Of a stretch of DNA of 60,035 nucleotides, positions 58,908 through 60,035 are shown piece after piece. A program made the translations under genes and the position numbers. Position 1 is the stretch's first letter; every line of letters starts with the position of its first letter. The DNA is from an uncultured Eubacteriales bacterium (GTDB lineage: Bacteria > Bacillota > Clostridia > Christensenellales > Aristaeellaceae). The stretch spans positions 1 through 60,035 of the forward strand of contig ONRC01000028.1 in the NCBI GenBank assembly GCA_900320085.1. The letters run 5' to 3'. Under the pieces are notes generated by a model. The model did not search any database, was not told the DNA's origin, and saw nothing but the letters and a program-made list of their open reading frames with translations.

Positions 58908-59617
58908 TGCTGTTCTCCTCGTTTTTCTCCCCTCAGTTGTTTTAAGGTTTCCTTCTGTTCCTTGGAAATCCGGTAGCTTTCCGCGGCCTTCTGGATGGTT
59001 TTATGATGCACCCAGGGAGAAAGCCGTCTATCCGTCAGATAGGGCAGCGCGGCGTCATATTTCTTCGCCAGCGCCGTGGCGAAATACCAGGCAATCATCA
59101 TGTTCACGTAGTATTCTTCGCTATGAATCTTCGCCACCATCGCGGGATACGCGGGGTCGAACGCGTCGTCCAGGTAATGCTGCATCAGCATCCCGATGCC
59201 GAAACGGACGGTGTAAGGATGGGAAGAAGCCAGCCAGTTTTTGATAAAAGACAGCAATTCCTGCCGGTGTTTTTTGAACACCTTCGGGGACATCTGGTCA
59301 CAGGTCGCCCAATTGTCCACATAAGGCAGGAAGGCTTCCACCCGATTCACGCAGGTTTCAAAATCCTTTTCCTCGGAAATCAGGAAAGCGTGAAGCTGGT
59401 TTTCGTCAAAATATCGGTGAGGCAAGCAGGAAAGAAACGCTTCTCCCACCCCGCTTTTGTACAGCTCCTTGGCGAAAGAACGCAGCGCGGGCGTGCGCAC
59501 GCCGATGAAGCTGTCCTTGGGGGCGGTTGGAATCAGCTTCACCTGAAGCGCGCCGTAGGCTTCATCCCGCATCTCAAAAAGCCGGGAAACAATTGCTTGC
59601 TCATTCATTTTATCCAT
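58904..59617 (-). CDS. AlkD-like DNA alkylation repair protein
   Basis: 237 aa, all-helical HEAT-like repeat protein of the AlkC/AlkD superfamily, which excises alkylated bases such as 3-methyladenine and 7-methylguanine. Recognised by IGVRTPALRSFAKEL near residue 38, VDNWATCDQMSPKVF with the catalytic-type Asp/Trp, ASSHPYTVRFGIGMLM and the C-terminal RRLSPWVHHKTIQKAAESYRIS. Start 59617 or ATG 59608; neither has a strong ribosome site and both lie within the end of the upstream GNAT gene, so coupling is likely. Confidence 0.9.
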   Translation of the reverse strand: MDKMNEQAIVSRLFEMRDEAYGALQVKLIPTAPKDSFIGVRTPALRSFAKELYKSGVGEAFLSCLPHRYFDENQLHAFLISEEKDFETCVNRVEAFLPYVDNWATCDQMSPKVFKKHRQELLSFIKNWLASSHPYTVRFGIGMLMQHYLDDAFDPAYPAMVAKIHSEEYYVNMMIAWYFATALAKKYDAALPYLTDRRLSPWVHHKTIQKAAESYRISKEQKETLKQLRGEKRGEQH

Positions 59618-60035
59618 TCTTCTCTTTTGAGAATATTTGTCTGATCCGGCTCCGCCGTGTCAAAGTGCGTATGGTATTCCCCGAAAGCATAGTGATGGAA
59701 CCCACATTTTTGTTGCACCCGGGCGGAGCGTGAATTGGAAAGGAAATGGCTGCATGTAATGAAATCCACGCCCACATCCTCAAACAGATAACGAATCACT
59801 TCCCGCACAGCTTCCGTCATCAGTCCCTTGCCCCAGAATTCTTTGGAAAGCACAAATCCCAATTCCCGTCCTTTTTTATCGCGCAGTTCCGGGAATCGCT
59901 GTTCATTGTAACGTTCGATACCCAGGGAACCAATAACCTTACCCCGGTGTTCCAGGGCGAAAGTCTTTTTGTTCTCAATAAAATGATTCAAGATGTTTTG
60001 GGATTCTTCCTTGCTTTTGTGAGGAACCCAGCCTG
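59605..60035 (-). CDS. GNAT-family N-acetyltransferase (5' end outside the window)
   Basis: RimJ/RimL-type acetyltransferase using acetyl-CoA. The frame stays open to the right edge of the window (GWVPHKSKEESQNILN precedes the first possible internal start), so the true start lies beyond base 60035. Visible parts: LEHRGKVIGSLGIERY, ELGFVLSKEFWGKGLMTEAVREVIRYLF (the acetyl-CoA pyrophosphate loop region) and NSRSARVQQKCGFHHYAFGEYH. The target is unknown. Overlaps the AlkD-like gene by 13 bp. Confidence 0.9.
   Translation of the reverse strand, partial: GWVPHKSKEESQNILNHFIENKKTFALEHRGKVIGSLGIERYNEQRFPELRDKKGRELGFVLSKEFWGKGLMTEAVREVIRYLFEDVGVDFITCSHFLSNSRSARVQQKCGFHHYAFGEYHTHFDTAEPDQTNILKREEWIK

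Noticed and set aside
1..60035. CRISPR arrays, rRNA, tRNA, prophage or known defence genes
   Set aside because: None seen by eye. Short tRNAs could be missed; a tRNAscan or CRISPR search would settle this.

Overview
The window reads as chromosomal DNA from a Gram-positive-type, GC-rich Clostridia (Bacillota). The signs are an IspH-ribosomal protein S1 fusion, a CggR-type glycolytic repressor upstream of pgk-tpiA, SAM-I and FMN riboswitches with Bacillota-style expression platforms, strong AGGAGG ribosome binding sites, frequent TTG starts and a DUF896 protein. A gut-associated lineage such as Christensenellales is a guess from the mix of secreted glycan-active proteins; nothing here fixes the taxonomy. 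No rRNA, tRNA, CRISPR array, prophage module or obvious defence island was seen.

Layout. 1-4926: end of tuf, then a small conserved protein, a secreted CotH-like protein with a lamin-tail domain, an HSL-type esterase and a secreted GH3-like protein with a degraded catalytic motif. 5042-7174: two G3E (CobW-like) GTPases, one with a very long His/Asp/Glu metal-binding insert and one fused to a YcgQ-like C-terminal domain. 7236-9907: tldD-tldE. 10056-12417: a GPH-family sugar symporter and an alpha/beta hydrolase. 12472-17472 (minus): metK under a SAM-I riboswitch, glpK, class II fba and a lipoprotein. 17640-18344: PHP phosphoesterase. 18403-21113 (minus): lysine/DAP operon asd-dapA-dapB. 21261-23264: zinc-ribbon membrane protein and condensation-fold acyltransferase. 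23405-25440: a more AT-rich accessory patch with an orphan tyrosine recombinase, an unusual leader, a perfect inverted repeat, and an HTH/membrane-protein pair. 25662-28166: SSS symporter and a LysR regulator that convergently faces it and has a 13-residue upstream ORF. 28284-32377: sirtuin, lysS (with appended tRNA-binding domain), greA and a GDPD. 32553-37289: DUF896, an Lgt-like paralogue, a phosphodiester glycosidase, a GT2-GtrA fusion and an M1 peptidase. 37506-41514: ispH-rpsA fusion, secreted PIG-L deacetylase and a Nudix hydrolase. 41682-44977: cggR-pgk-tpiA. 45040-51814: an SLAP-like secreted protein and an opp peptide transporter whose oppF is broken. 51972-54248: ribU with FMN riboswitch, and an M18 aminopeptidase. 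54298-60035 (minus): an operon of GNAT, AlkD-like, MBL, Gfo/Idh and GH2 genes, the GH2 being cut by an in-frame amber codon.

How the genes fit together. Most of the window is housekeeping metabolism (glycolysis, DAP synthesis, SAM, isoprenoid/translation) mixed with peptide and sugar uptake and secreted glycan or phosphate-ester hydrolases. The strongest unexplained signals are non-coding or degenerate: (i) a family of perfect 19-20 bp hairpin repeats placed inside operons (pgk/tpiA twice, in opposite orientations; oppA/oppB once, with a second repeat nested inside); (ii) the recombinase transcript, with a consensus promoter, a 5'-terminal stem-loop and no visible ribosome binding site, beside a perfect 16-bp inverted repeat; (iii) an SH3-like insert in OppC together with a broken OppF; (iv) the tandem metal-binding CobW array; and (v) a Cys-Cys upstream ORF coupled to the LysR gene. 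Motif, promoter and structure calls were made by eye.
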